Below, piece after piece: positions 52,359 to 63,779 of a stretch of DNA of 64,000 nt. The notes under the pieces are model-generated. The model had not been told where the DNA came from, did not search any database, and saw nothing but the letters and a program-made list of their open reading frames with translations. The stretch lies in NCBI GenBank assembly GCA_013359265.1, contig JABWCD010000020.1:62001-126000 (forward strand), in the 5' to 3' direction. Numbering within the stretch: position 1 is the stretch's first letter; the number at the start of each line of letters is the position of its first letter. Source of the stretch: Candidatus Hydrogenedentota bacterium. GTDB taxonomy: Bacteria > Hydrogenedentota > Hydrogenedentia > Hydrogenedentales > SLHB01. Position numbers and translations under genes: made by a program.

Positions 52359-52493
52359 CGGAATGTGTCGCGTTATGTGATGGAGTCCGCGTCGTGGTAC
52401 CATTGCGTCATTCCAATGGTTTCGCGGCGTTCCTTTTCGCGGGGGAATCCGCAGGCAAGTCGGATTGGGAATAAACAGGAGCAAACGAAATCC

Positions 52494-53120
52494 ATGTCCG
52501 TTCGCGGAAATGTCCTACAGTTCGCCGTCGCAGCGGCCGTTCTTCTGGCTTCGACGTCGTGCGGCACATTCGGCGGTGGCAGCAGCGATCCTGCCGTCGC
52601 CGCGGCGCCCAGCGCCCCGGTTTCAGGCGAGGCGGACCGCGAAGCGCGCCTGCGCGAAGCGGTCGACAGTTACATTCAATCCACCGGCCAGGCCTCAAGC
52701 GATGCGACCGGAAAGTTGCAGCACAAGAAGCCGTATTACTTCAAAGAATACTATCTCTATCCGAGCGGCTCCGCGCAGGCGGGAATCGACATTCAGGAAA
52801 CGGAATCACGAACGGTGCCGTACCGCGCGTCGGTGAAGGTCGATAAGCAGCGCTTTTCGACGAAACTCCATCGCAAGCGCGACGAAGCTGTCGCGGACTC
52901 GAACTATGCGCGCGACACGGGTAAGGAAACATTGACCTTCGAGATGCGCAACGGCCGCTGGTACCGTGCCGGCAGCATGTTCGTCGCCGAAAAGACCGAA
53001 GAATATGTCAACGGCGAATGGGTCCCCGCGCAGGAAGAAGTCGAACGCACCGTCGCCGCGGAAGAGGAATCGTCGGAAAGCTGGTGGCGCCGCGCCTGGT
53101 CGACCATGACCGGACGTTAG
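52494..53120 (+). CDS. Putative lipoprotein of unknown function
   Basis: 208 residues from ATG 52494; AGGAG lies about 12 bases upstream. A longer in-frame reading from 52365 lacks a ribosome site. The signal ends ASTSCGTFGGG, an atypical lipobox. The mature part is mostly beta-structured with YYFKEYYLYP, AGIDIQETESRTVPYRASVK and a C-terminal Trp-rich SSESWWRRAWS. No family was recognised. Confidence 0.65.
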   Translation: MSVRGNVLQFAVAAAVLLASTSCGTFGGGSSDPAVAAAPSAPVSGEADREARLREAVDSYIQSTGQASSDATGKLQHKKPYYFKEYYLYPSGSAQAGIDIQETESRTVPYRASVKVDKQRFSTKLHRKRDEAVADSNYARDTGKETLTFEMRNGRWYRAGSMFVAEKTEEYVNGEWVPAQEEVERTVAAEEESSESWWRRAWSTMTGR

Positions 53121-53139
53121 CGCGCGCCGTGCGCCGGGT

Positions 53140-54459
53140 GTGACGCCGAAAGCCGCATACGCAATTGCCGTCGTCGCGTTCGGCCTTTCGTGTTTCGGAG
53201 CATTTCGAAGTTCGCAGGGCGATCTCGCCAGCAGCCGTCTTGCGACCGTCTATAGCCTGACCCAACACGGTACTTGGTACATAGACCAACCCGATAATCC
53301 GTTTACACCGGATACGATCGACAAAGTCGTCGTGCGCGGCGACGAGTCCAACGGTGTCACGCGCGGTGGACGGATGATTTCCAGCAAGCCCCCCGTAATG
53401 CCGCTTGTGATGACGGGCGTCTATCTTGCCGCGCACACAACCACCGGCTGGGAATTGACATCGGACAGCGACGTCGACGCGCTCCTGGTGCTGATGACCA
53501 TCGTACTGATTTCGGGCTCGTTTCTTCTCGTAATCGTGTTCTTTGCGAAAACACTCGCATTCTTCGACTTGCCGTTTGCATCCCGCATCTTCCTGATTGC
53601 CGCGCTCGCATTCGGAACGCAGCTCGCCGGGTTCAGCATCACCATTAACAATCACGTGCCCGCTGCTGCGGCGCTGACGATCGCATTGTATATCGCTCTT
53701 GGATTGCTTACGGGTAGGCTCGCTCCAACTGCGTGGCGCTTCGCCGCGTTCGGATTCGCGGGGGCGCTGGTGCCCACGCTCGATATGCCCGCAGGCATCT
53801 ACGTTGCCGCGGCGGGATGTGCTCTGCTCCTGCGTTTCCCCAAACAAACGGCGATATGGTGCGTCGCAGGTGGGGCCGCGCCGTTGCTTGTACATTTCGT
53901 CGCGACGTGGTACGCCACCGGTGGGCTGCTTCCCGTGCAGATGCGCGAAGCTACGTACATGTACGAGTCCGCATACTGGCGCCACCCCTTGGGAATCGAC
54001 GCGTTGAGCGAACCCAAGCTCACGTATCTCTTCCACACCACGTTCGGCCGCTGCGGCGTCTTTTCGCTTTTCCCCGTGTTGCTGCTCGGTCCAATCGGTG
54101 TTATCGTCGCGCTAAAGTCTGAAAACGCATTCGCCAAGCGTTGCGCAATCGCCGGGCTGGTATGCTTTCTGGTTCTTGTCGCCTACTACGTCAAGTCCAC
54201 GAACAACTACGGAGGCGAATCATATGGCTTCCGCTGGTATATCGCATCCATGCCCGTGCTCTTGCTCATGGCCATTCCTGCCGCAATGCGCATGAACCGT
54301 GCATGGAAATGGGTTTTGGTTCTGGTAGCATTTAGTATCTCGGTTTACTCGACAAAGGAATGCGCGTACGTCGGATGGGAATCCGGAAAGGAATGGACGG
54401 GCCGAATCTCCGGGCCTGCTTACACGCAGACACCAGTCAAGTACTTGGACAACAAGTGA
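53140..54459 (+). CDS. Polytopic membrane protein of unknown function
   Basis: 439 residues from GTG 53140, with about nine to ten hydrophobic segments. The N-terminal loop contains LTQHGTWYIDQP, then DNPFTPDTIDKV, and SSKPPVMPLVMTGVYL resembles a PMT/GT-C-like 'sKPP' motif. A GT-C or polymer-export role is possible but not proven. It ends five bases from the convergent sugar-isomerase-like gene. Confidence 0.6.
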   Translation: MTPKAAYAIAVVAFGLSCFGAFRSSQGDLASSRLATVYSLTQHGTWYIDQPDNPFTPDTIDKVVVRGDESNGVTRGGRMISSKPPVMPLVMTGVYLAAHTTTGWELTSDSDVDALLVLMTIVLISGSFLLVIVFFAKTLAFFDLPFASRIFLIAALAFGTQLAGFSITINNHVPAAAALTIALYIALGLLTGRLAPTAWRFAAFGFAGALVPTLDMPAGIYVAAAGCALLLRFPKQTAIWCVAGGAAPLLVHFVATWYATGGLLPVQMREATYMYESAYWRHPLGIDALSEPKLTYLFHTTFGRCGVFSLFPVLLLGPIGVIVALKSENAFAKRCAIAGLVCFLVLVAYYVKSTNNYGGESYGFRWYIASMPVLLLMAIPAAMRMNRAWKWVLVLVAFSISVYSTKECAYVGWESGKEWTGRISGPAYTQTPVKYLDNK

Positions 54460-54464
54460 ATAGG

Positions 54465-55277
54465 TTAGGCCTGTTTGCCGATTCCCAGATACCGCATACT
54501 CGCCGCTGTATGCTTTCCTGTTTCCAATGCGTAGGTCAGCGGCAACTTCGTCTTCTTCAACAACGCCAGCGCGCGGGACAGGTCAAGAACCCCTTGGCCG
54601 AGGCCGAGGTGGTCGTCCATCGATCCCATGCAATCGTTGATGTGTACGTGTCGCAGGTGGTCGCCGCTGCCGTCGATCCACTCGGCGATGTCGAGCGTCG
54701 AGTGAATCTCGGCGTGCGCCACGTCAAGGCATAATTTGAAGTACGGCGAGTCGAACGCATCCGCGACCATCCGCGCCGGCACGGGCGAGTCGTCAAACAT
54801 GTTCTCGATGTAAATCGGTATCTTGCGCTTTTCCGCCTCTTCAATCATTTCCGGCCAAAAGCGCAAGCTATTCTCGTGATAGACCTTCTTGTATACGGGC
54901 ACGCGGATGATCGGATTGAACTGGCTGTGGAACAGCACGTAGTGCGCGCCCAGCGCTTCGGCGACGTCAAACGCGCGCAAATACCGAATGCGGCACACCT
55001 CGCGGATGTCCGGGTCGGGACTATGATGAATCGTGTCGATGAACGGGCCGTGGCACCCGATCGGCCCCTTAAGCGCATCGACCTGCTTGACCATTCTCTG
55101 AAACAGTTTCGTCGAGTCTTTTTCGATGAATTGCGGAAATCCGAACGTCTGAATCTCCGCGCCCACGCCGTACTGCTCCGCGCACCGCAGTTCGTGTTCG
55201 TAATCGAGCGCCACCGCCACCATCAGCCGGGCGCGGGGAATTAGCGGCCGTTTACTGCTCGCTTTCTTGTGCGGCAT
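54465..55277 (-). CDS. Xylose isomerase-like TIM-barrel sugar isomerase/epimerase
   Basis: 270 residues. The AP-endonuclease-2/sugar-phosphate isomerase barrel is recognisable: GCHGPFIDTIHHSPD near residue 80, IYIENMFDDSPVPARM with a metal-binding Glu near residue 155, CLDVAHAEIHS near 180, and HVHINDCMGSMDDHLGLGQG near 210. It overlaps the end of mltG by 26 bases, with AGGAGG three bases before its ATG. A shorter start at 55223 is possible. Substrate not readable. Confidence 0.82.
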   Translation of the reverse strand: MPHKKASSKRPLIPRARLMVAVALDYEHELRCAEQYGVGAEIQTFGFPQFIEKDSTKLFQRMVKQVDALKGPIGCHGPFIDTIHHSPDPDIREVCRIRYLRAFDVAEALGAHYVLFHSQFNPIIRVPVYKKVYHENSLRFWPEMIEEAEKRKIPIYIENMFDDSPVPARMVADAFDSPYFKLCLDVAHAEIHSTLDIAEWIDGSGDHLRHVHINDCMGSMDDHLGLGQGVLDLSRALALLKKTKLPLTYALETGKHTAASMRYLGIGKQA

Positions 55278-56355
55278 GGGCCTCCTGCTCCTTGCGTTGA
55301 ATTGCTATCTCGCGGCGAAACTGGGTAACGGCCTTGTTGTGCTCTTCCAGCGTCGTGCTGAACGTATGCGTCTTCCCGTCGGCATTGGACACGAAATAGA
55401 GATACTCGACCCGGGCCGGTTGCAGCGCCGCGCGCAGCGAGTCCACCCCTGGACTCGAAATCGGTCCCGGTGGCAGCCCCGCGATGCGATAACTATTGTA
55501 CGGAGAATCGATTTCCTTATCACTGTTGAGCAGGCGCTGGCCGTACTTGTCCAAGGCAAACTGCAGCGTGCTGTCAAAATCGAGGGTCATGTTCGCCTTG
55601 ATGCGGTTGTAGATGACCGCGGCCACGATGGGCCGTTCGTCGTTCACGCGCGATTCCTCTTCGACTAAAGAGGCGACGGTGACCACCTCGAACTTGTTCC
55701 GCTCGCTCGCCCCGGGAATTTCCGCCATCAGCGCCGCATACTCCTTCTCGAAATGTTCGACCATACGCGCCACGACGTCCTCCGGTGCAGGTTCCTCATC
55801 GAAGAAGTACGTGTCGGGCATAAGGAAGCCCTCCAGCGTCGACGCCTGAATGCCGAGCGATTGAATCAGCGCCGTGTCGGACGCGGCGGCGATGAATGCA
55901 TCCGGTTCCTTGAACTGCTTTGCAGTCTGTTTGATGGTTTGTCCTTCCGCGACCGTCACCTTGAATCGTGCGTCCGCGACGTTCGGCCCTTCCTGCAACA
56001 TGCGAAGAATTTCGGTGGGGGATAGGCCTTGGGGAACGTCATAGAAGCCCTGCTGAATTGGCTTCTTCACCGTGTCGAGTCGGACGGCGATGCGAAACAG
56101 AAGTTCATGATCGACCAGGCCCGCGTTTGTAAGGACCTGTCCCGCCTGGTTCGCCGTGACGCCCGGCGGAATCTCGACGCGCACGGGTTCGCCGGGAGAC
56201 CCCTTTCCAGTCACATGATCGTAGACGAGATAGACGCCGAACCCCGCCGCCGCTGCCAGGAGGACGGCAAGTACAACGCAGAAGAGAAAAAGCCGTAACA
56301 GAATGCGGAGGCACGAGCGCTTTGGTCTTGAATCCTCCGCGGCGTTCGCGCTCAC
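55252..56355 (-). CDS. mltG: Endolytic murein transglycosylase
   Basis: 367 residues. An N-terminal transmembrane segment (about 17-45) precedes a LysM-like subdomain (VRVEIPPGVTANQAGQVL). The YceG catalytic domain has the active-site Glu within ASLVEEESR near 230, then YNRIKANMTLDFDSTLQFAL and YNSYRIAGLPPGPISSPG. It cuts nascent peptidoglycan glycan strands at the outer face of the inner membrane. It overlaps ruvX by four bases. Confidence 0.95.
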   Translation of the reverse strand: MSANAAEDSRPKRSCLRILLRLFLFCVVLAVLLAAAAGFGVYLVYDHVTGKGSPGEPVRVEIPPGVTANQAGQVLTNAGLVDHELLFRIAVRLDTVKKPIQQGFYDVPQGLSPTEILRMLQEGPNVADARFKVTVAEGQTIKQTAKQFKEPDAFIAAASDTALIQSLGIQASTLEGFLMPDTYFFDEEPAPEDVVARMVEHFEKEYAALMAEIPGASERNKFEVVTVASLVEEESRVNDERPIVAAVIYNRIKANMTLDFDSTLQFALDKYGQRLLNSDKEIDSPYNSYRIAGLPPGPISSPGVDSLRAALQPARVEYLYFVSNADGKTHTFSTTLEEHNKAVTQFRREIAIQRKEQEAHAAQESEQ

Positions 56356-56798
56356 GATTGCTGCGCCTGTTGTTCGCGCGCGCGCCTATCGAGATAAGTC
56401 TGGAGAATGCGTTGTGCGGCGATTTTGTCCACCAGTCCCTTACGCGCCTGGCGGCGCACCCCCGCGGCAATGAGTCCGCGTTGCGCCTCCGCCGTGGTGA
56501 ATCGTTCATCCTGCAACGCAATCTCGATACCAAGGACTTGCCTGAGCAGCTCGACAAACGCAAGCACTTTTTCCGCCTGCGGGCCGGGCTTACCTTCCTT
56601 GTTTAACGGAACGCCGACGACGAGCCACTTCGTACCGGTCTCGTCGATCAAGTGCTTGACAGCTTCCGCGTCGGCCTGAGGGGATTTCGCGGTAATCACC
56701 GAATGCGGCTGCGCGATGATTCCGAGCGGATCGCTGAGCGCAACGCCGATGCGCACGTCGCCCACGTCCAACGCCATGCAGCGGCCGAGCTCCGCCAC
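56352..56798 (-). CDS. ruvX: Putative pre-16S rRNA nuclease / RuvX-family protein
   Basis: 148 residues. The RNase H-like fold shows MALDVGDVRIGVALSDPLG at the N-terminus, WLVVGVPLNKEGKPG near residue 60 and the C-terminal KGLVDKIAAQRILQTYLD. YqgF/RuvX processes the 5' end of pre-16S rRNA. It lies three bases after alaS and overlaps mltG, a neighbourhood common in many bacteria. Confidence 0.93.
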   Translation of the reverse strand: MAELGRCMALDVGDVRIGVALSDPLGIIAQPHSVITAKSPQADAEAVKHLIDETGTKWLVVGVPLNKEGKPGPQAEKVLAFVELLRQVLGIEIALQDERFTTAEAQRGLIAAGVRRQARKGLVDKIAAQRILQTYLDRRAREQQAQQS

Positions 56799-56801
56799 GG
56801 G

Positions 56802-59441
<2,640 letters not shown>

Positions 59442-59490
59442 CTGAAAACTCCGAAAAAACCGTGAGGAAGACCTGCAAGATCAACACCGT

Positions 59491-59520
59491 AGTCTATCAA
59501 ATTCGGTCTGTTTTGGTCAA
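59491..59520 (-). promoter_or_regulatory. Promoter of the alaS operon
   Basis: On the minus strand TTGACC (59515-59520) and TAGACT (59491-59496) have an 18-base spacer and lie about 50-80 bases before the GTG start at 59441. Confidence 0.6.
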
Positions 59521-59598
59521 AGTCCCGCGGAGGTTTTGAGTGCGGAATAATGCCGCGATCCCTATACTGGCGTGGGGCGTTTTTGGCGCGCGAACCGG

Positions 59599-60411
59599 AT
59601 GGGCGATCCGATCGGGAGATTCAACGTGGACGGAGAATCGCTTTCGCTTGCGCTGCGCGGCGGCCGGCGCGTGTACGGAACGTGCATTACTTCTATCGCG
59701 CCGCATTGGCTGGGAATGGCGTCGGAGCTTCGCCTCGACTTTGCATTTCTCGACACGGAGCACACCCCCATTGATCGCGGCACACTCTCGTGGTTGTGCC
59801 GGTATTACCGAGAACTCGGAATCGCGCCAATCGTGAGGATTCCGTCTCCGGACCCCTATCAAGCCTGCTGTGCGTTGGATGGCGGCGCGTCTGGAATTAT
59901 CGCGCCGTACGTGGAGACAGTCGAACAAGTGCAGTCGCTGCGCGGGGCAGTAAAACTTCGGCCGCTGAAAGGCGATCGCCTCACGAAGATATTGACGGGC
60001 GAAGATCTGCCGGAACCCGAACTGGACCGATACATACACGAGCGGAACGCGGGCAACGTACTCGTTATCAATGTAGAGAGCCGCCCCGCGCTCGATCGGC
60101 TTGATGACCTTCTTGCCGTGCCCGGCCTCGACGCCGTGCTAATCGGGCCGCACGACTTGTCGTGCAGCCTCGGCGTCCCTGAACAGTATGGGCACCCAAC
60201 GTTTCTCGCCGCGGTGTCTACAATCATTTCAAAGTCTCGCGCTGCCAACGTGGGGGTTGGACTGCATTACTCCGAGGATACGAATCGGGAGATCGAGTGG
60301 GCGAGGGAAGGCGCGAATTTTATCGTGCACAGTAGCGATCAACACGCCGCGCGCATGGCGCTCCGCGCGGAGTTTGACGTGCTGCGCCGGTCTATGGGAG
60401 ACGCACAATGA
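59599..60411 (+). CDS. HpcH/HpaI-family aldolase
   Basis: 270 residues from ATG 59599. An alternative in-frame ATG lies nine codons upstream and no strong ribosome site decides. The (beta/alpha)8 pattern of 2-oxo-acid aldolases is clear: YGTCITSIAPHWLGM, AFLDTEHTPIDRGTLSW, APIVRIPSPDPYQ, GGASGIIAPYVETVEQV and DAVLIGPHDLSCSLG. Glu/Asp for metal and Arg for substrate are present. It would cleave or condense pyruvate or oxaloacetate with an aldehyde. Its stop overlaps the next start (ATGA at 60408-60411). Confidence 0.9.
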   Translation: MGDPIGRFNVDGESLSLALRGGRRVYGTCITSIAPHWLGMASELRLDFAFLDTEHTPIDRGTLSWLCRYYRELGIAPIVRIPSPDPYQACCALDGGASGIIAPYVETVEQVQSLRGAVKLRPLKGDRLTKILTGEDLPEPELDRYIHERNAGNVLVINVESRPALDRLDDLLAVPGLDAVLIGPHDLSCSLGVPEQYGHPTFLAAVSTIISKSRAANVGVGLHYSEDTNREIEWAREGANFIVHSSDQHAARMALRAEFDVLRRSMGDAQ

Positions 60412-62657
60412 GGTTTGCGATCGTTCCTGTAATTATTGCGTCCGCGTTGTCTGTGTTGGCAGGCGTCGCATGGGGAGAATTGCCCCGTCCGGAGAATCCG
60501 CTTTGGACTCCCGTTCGGGACGACGTATACCTGCAGGAGGTTGGACGCACTATCGAGACTCCGGAACCGCTGCTTGCCGTCGCGGTGCTGGACAGCGTCG
60601 CATATATCGGAAACGCGCACGGCGTCCATCGGCTTGATGGCGACACGTTGACTGCGGCGGGCGGGCCCGCCGAAAGTGTCCGGCGACTAAAGTCGCTGAA
60701 CGGTGCGCTGTGGGCGTTTCCGGAGCGCGGTCTTTGGCGGTTCGCCAAAGGCGAGTGGACCAAGCTTTCTGACGAGACTTTTGTCGACGCATGCACGCAC
60801 TTGGGCGATGTCGTCATCGCCTCGCCCACACATCTCTACAAGCTCGAAGGCGATGTGCTGGCGCCACTACACGACAACCCGCCACCAACTCCGATCCGCG
60901 GCGTGGCATCGTACGCAGAGACCCTCTACATTCGTCACGACGATCGCTTGGCGTTCCTGCATGGCGGTACGTTCCAATACTACTTCGTTAACGACTGGGG
61001 TCACTTGCCGCTTGGTTCGATCGTGCGCGATGCGATGACGTTGGGTGGCCGGCTACTGGTTGCGACCGACAAGGGCCTCGCGCAATTGCGCGGCATGAGC
61101 TTTGTGACGCTTACCGGCAAAGACGGGTTGTGCTACGAAGACACAACCTGCGTCGCAAAAGGCTTCGAGAAAGACGATTTCTGGATCGGCGCCAAGCGCG
61201 GCGCGATCCGCGCCGTGAACGGCGAGTTCCACTATTTCGGCTATCAACGCTGGATACCTCACGATCGGGTAAACGCAATAGCGTGCGGCGACCGCGTCGC
61301 CTACATCGCAACCGATGGCGGAATGGGGATCGTTTCGTATGAACCGTACACGCTGCAAAAGAAGGCGGCGTGGTACGAGCGTTGGATCGACGAATGGGGG
61401 ATGCGGCGGCTCGGGTTCATCAGCTCGCTCACCTGGGATGCTCAACGCAACGAGTGGATTCGCTTCATCAGCGACAACGACGGCGGGTGGGCGGCGCATC
61501 TACTGAACGCGTACTGCTTCAAGTACGCCGTGACCAAGGACCCGAACGTGCGCGAACAGGCGGTCGACGTGTTTCGTACGCTCCGCTGGTGTGAACAGAT
61601 TTCGTCTATCCCGGGTTTCCCGGCTAGGGCCATAGCGACGGTCGGCGAACCCTCGATGCTCGCCGAAACCGGGTCCGCCGGGCTGCCCTCCGAGTGGAAC
61701 CCGACGCCCGACGGCAAGTGGTTGTGGAAAGGCGACACATCGAGCGACGAAGTCGATGCCCATATGCAATCCACCATGATCTTTTATGAGCTGGTGGCGC
61801 AGGGCAAGGAAAAAGATGCCGCTCGAGAGCATCTGCGTCGAATCGTCGGGCACATCGTAGACAACGGATGGGTATTGCGGGACCTGGATGGCAAACCGAC
61901 GCGGTGGGCCAGATGGGACCCGGAGTACTTGCAGCGCCCATATGGATACGAGGCGCGCGGATTGAACGGAATGGAAGCGTTGTCGATGGTTACGTTGACG
62001 CACGCTATCACCGGCGACGAAAAATTCAACGCCGCCCGGCAGCAGTTGTTGGACTGGGGGTATCACAACGAAGTGTTGCGCCAGAAACTGGTCTTTCCCG
62101 TTGTCACGCACTTCGACGATCGGCTGGCGTTTCTCGCCTACCATCCCCTGTTGACCTACGAGCGCGATCCCGCACTACGGTCGATATACAGGCGTAGCCT
62201 CGAACGAAGTTGGGAAGTCAAACGCATTGAGACGATGCCCTGGTTTAACTACCTCTACGGCGCGTTGACTGGCAACGAAATGGACAATGCGCGCGCGCTA
62301 AAAAACCTTCAGGAATGGCCCTTGGACTGCCGCAACTATACCTACGTGAATTCGTGCCGCGCCGACCTACAGGTCCCGGACGGCTTTATCAATTACGTGT
62401 GCGACTGGAAGAGCATGTCCGCGCGGAACATCGGTCCGTCCCGCTGGGATAACGATTTCCTGCGGTTGGACGGCGGGGGAGGCAAATCAGTCGCGGACCC
62501 CTCGGCCTTCCTTGACGCGTATTGGATGGCACGGTATTACGGTATGGTGCTGCCTCCGGAGACCAAAGACAGGAATCTCATCGATGTCGATCGCAGCGGA
62601 CGACAGCTCGGGGCGAAGCCGTATGACGGACCGCAACGGCCAGATGTAGGGTTTTAG
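60408..62657 (+). CDS. Secreted protein with beta-propeller-like and alpha/alpha-toroid-like regions
   Basis: 749 residues with a signal peptide (residues about 1-23, ending GVAWG). Residues about 50-320 contain repeated short units typical of a ligand-binding propeller (SVAYIGNAHGVHRL, LLVATDKGLAQLRG, DFWIGAKRGAIRAV, VAYIATDGGMGIV). From about 330 on it is helical with Trp/Tyr-rich motifs, such as FISDNDGGWAAHLLNAYCFK and RWARWDPEYLQR, like the (alpha/alpha)6 barrels of polysaccharide lyases/hydrolases. No catalytic residue could be assigned. It is translationally coupled to the HpcH/HpaI aldolase. Confidence 0.7.
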   Translation: MRFAIVPVIIASALSVLAGVAWGELPRPENPLWTPVRDDVYLQEVGRTIETPEPLLAVAVLDSVAYIGNAHGVHRLDGDTLTAAGGPAESVRRLKSLNGALWAFPERGLWRFAKGEWTKLSDETFVDACTHLGDVVIASPTHLYKLEGDVLAPLHDNPPPTPIRGVASYAETLYIRHDDRLAFLHGGTFQYYFVNDWGHLPLGSIVRDAMTLGGRLLVATDKGLAQLRGMSFVTLTGKDGLCYEDTTCVAKGFEKDDFWIGAKRGAIRAVNGEFHYFGYQRWIPHDRVNAIACGDRVAYIATDGGMGIVSYEPYTLQKKAAWYERWIDEWGMRRLGFISSLTWDAQRNEWIRFISDNDGGWAAHLLNAYCFKYAVTKDPNVREQAVDVFRTLRWCEQISSIPGFPARAIATVGEPSMLAETGSAGLPSEWNPTPDGKWLWKGDTSSDEVDAHMQSTMIFYELVAQGKEKDAAREHLRRIVGHIVDNGWVLRDLDGKPTRWARWDPEYLQRPYGYEARGLNGMEALSMVTLTHAITGDEKFNAARQQLLDWGYHNEVLRQKLVFPVVTHFDDRLAFLAYHPLLTYERDPALRSIYRRSLERSWEVKRIETMPWFNYLYGALTGNEMDNARALKNLQEWPLDCRNYTYVNSCRADLQVPDGFINYVCDWKSMSARNIGPSRWDNDFLRLDGGGGKSVADPSAFLDAYWMARYYGMVLPPETKDRNLIDVDRSGRQLGAKPYDGPQRPDVGF

Positions 62658-62688
62658 GGAATCTGCAACGTCACTCTCGGCGCTGCGT

Positions 62689-63774
62689 CTATGCGTTCAC
62701 CAAGTACGTGTCGAGCCAATCGAGAATGATTGCGCGCATCTCCGGCAACTCTTCGTGGCCGCAATCAAACAACTCGATGCGGCAGTCTCTTTCGCGGCCA
62801 TATTGTTTGTAGAGCGGGTACAGATAGTCACGCACGCGCTCGACTCCGTGAGGCGGGGTGAGGCCGTCCTTCCGGCCATTAAGACTTAATCGCGGTCGCG
62901 GCACAATCAGTTCGTTGATGTCATGCGTTTGAAAATGTTTCAGCAGGCTCGGCACGTAGTAGTAGATTCCGTGGCGGTACTGGCCGTGCTCGGCGAGCAG
63001 CGCCTCGAAATCCGTGAGGCAACAGAGATCCATGCAGACCTTGATGCGTTCGTCCAGGGCGGCCAACCACCATGACTTGGTCGATCCCATCGAGATGCCG
63101 AAGGAACCGATGCGCTTTTCGTCCACCTCGGGTCGCGAACACAAGTAATTGAGCGCCTGCCACTCGTCGAACATCATCATCCCGAAGAGGACTTGGCCTT
63201 TCCAGATCATCTCCTTGAACGTATCGCCCTCGCCTCGTCCGCCATCATTGGGATAAGGCGCGCGCTCGCCGAAACACCAACTGTCGATCGCCAGCGCGAC
63301 GATTCCCTTTTGCGCGTAGACCGGCGCATAGGCCCGCATCGCGCTCGTGCCGCGCAACAGTTCGTGTTTGCCGACGAAGTAGTCGCCCCCATGCCAATGG
63401 ATGTATTGCACCGCGGGCGCAGGCGTCTTGATGTTATCCGGAATGAGCATCAGCGCCGGAACGGGTTGAATGCCATTCAAGTCGAGAATGAGATGTTCGA
63501 GCTTGTACCCCTGCAACTGTTCGACGTGGAGGACCTTTGCCGTGGGCGTTCGCCGCTCCGGCAAATCGCCCAGAAGCGACCACAATTCCTCCCGGCGCCT
63601 CTTTTGGTGCGCGACGAATTCGCGGGATGAACGCATGGCGGCGTCTCCTTCCGGTGCGGTGATGGCGGTTGACGCGAGCGCGACACTGGTCTGCAAAAAG
63701 CGGCGGCGTGTTTGCCCAACAATCCCGTTGTCCCGCTTGTCCGACGCATCAGCCATGTCCGACAAGCGCCCCAT
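62689..63774 (-). CDS. Tat-exported alpha/beta hydrolase (esterase-like)
   Basis: 361 residues from ATG 63774 (GGAG about ten bases upstream); the reading frame stays open further back. The twin-arginine signal is TRRRFLQTSVALASTAITA. The hydrolase fold shows a lipid-like core YIHWHGGDYFVG, the nucleophile Ser in GSFGISMGSTKSW, Asp in LNGRKDGLTPP and His in FDCGHEELPEM. It resembles acetyl-xylan-esterase/dienelactone-hydrolase-like esterases that deacetylate sugars. It is five bases after a HAD phosphatase gene on the same strand. Confidence 0.85.
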   Translation of the reverse strand: MGRLSDMADASDKRDNGIVGQTRRRFLQTSVALASTAITAPEGDAAMRSSREFVAHQKRRREELWSLLGDLPERRTPTAKVLHVEQLQGYKLEHLILDLNGIQPVPALMLIPDNIKTPAPAVQYIHWHGGDYFVGKHELLRGTSAMRAYAPVYAQKGIVALAIDSWCFGERAPYPNDGGRGEGDTFKEMIWKGQVLFGMMMFDEWQALNYLCSRPEVDEKRIGSFGISMGSTKSWWLAALDERIKVCMDLCCLTDFEALLAEHGQYRHGIYYYVPSLLKHFQTHDINELIVPRPRLSLNGRKDGLTPPHGVERVRDYLYPLYKQYGRERDCRIELFDCGHEELPEMRAIILDWLDTYLVNA

Positions 63775-63779
63775 TACTA

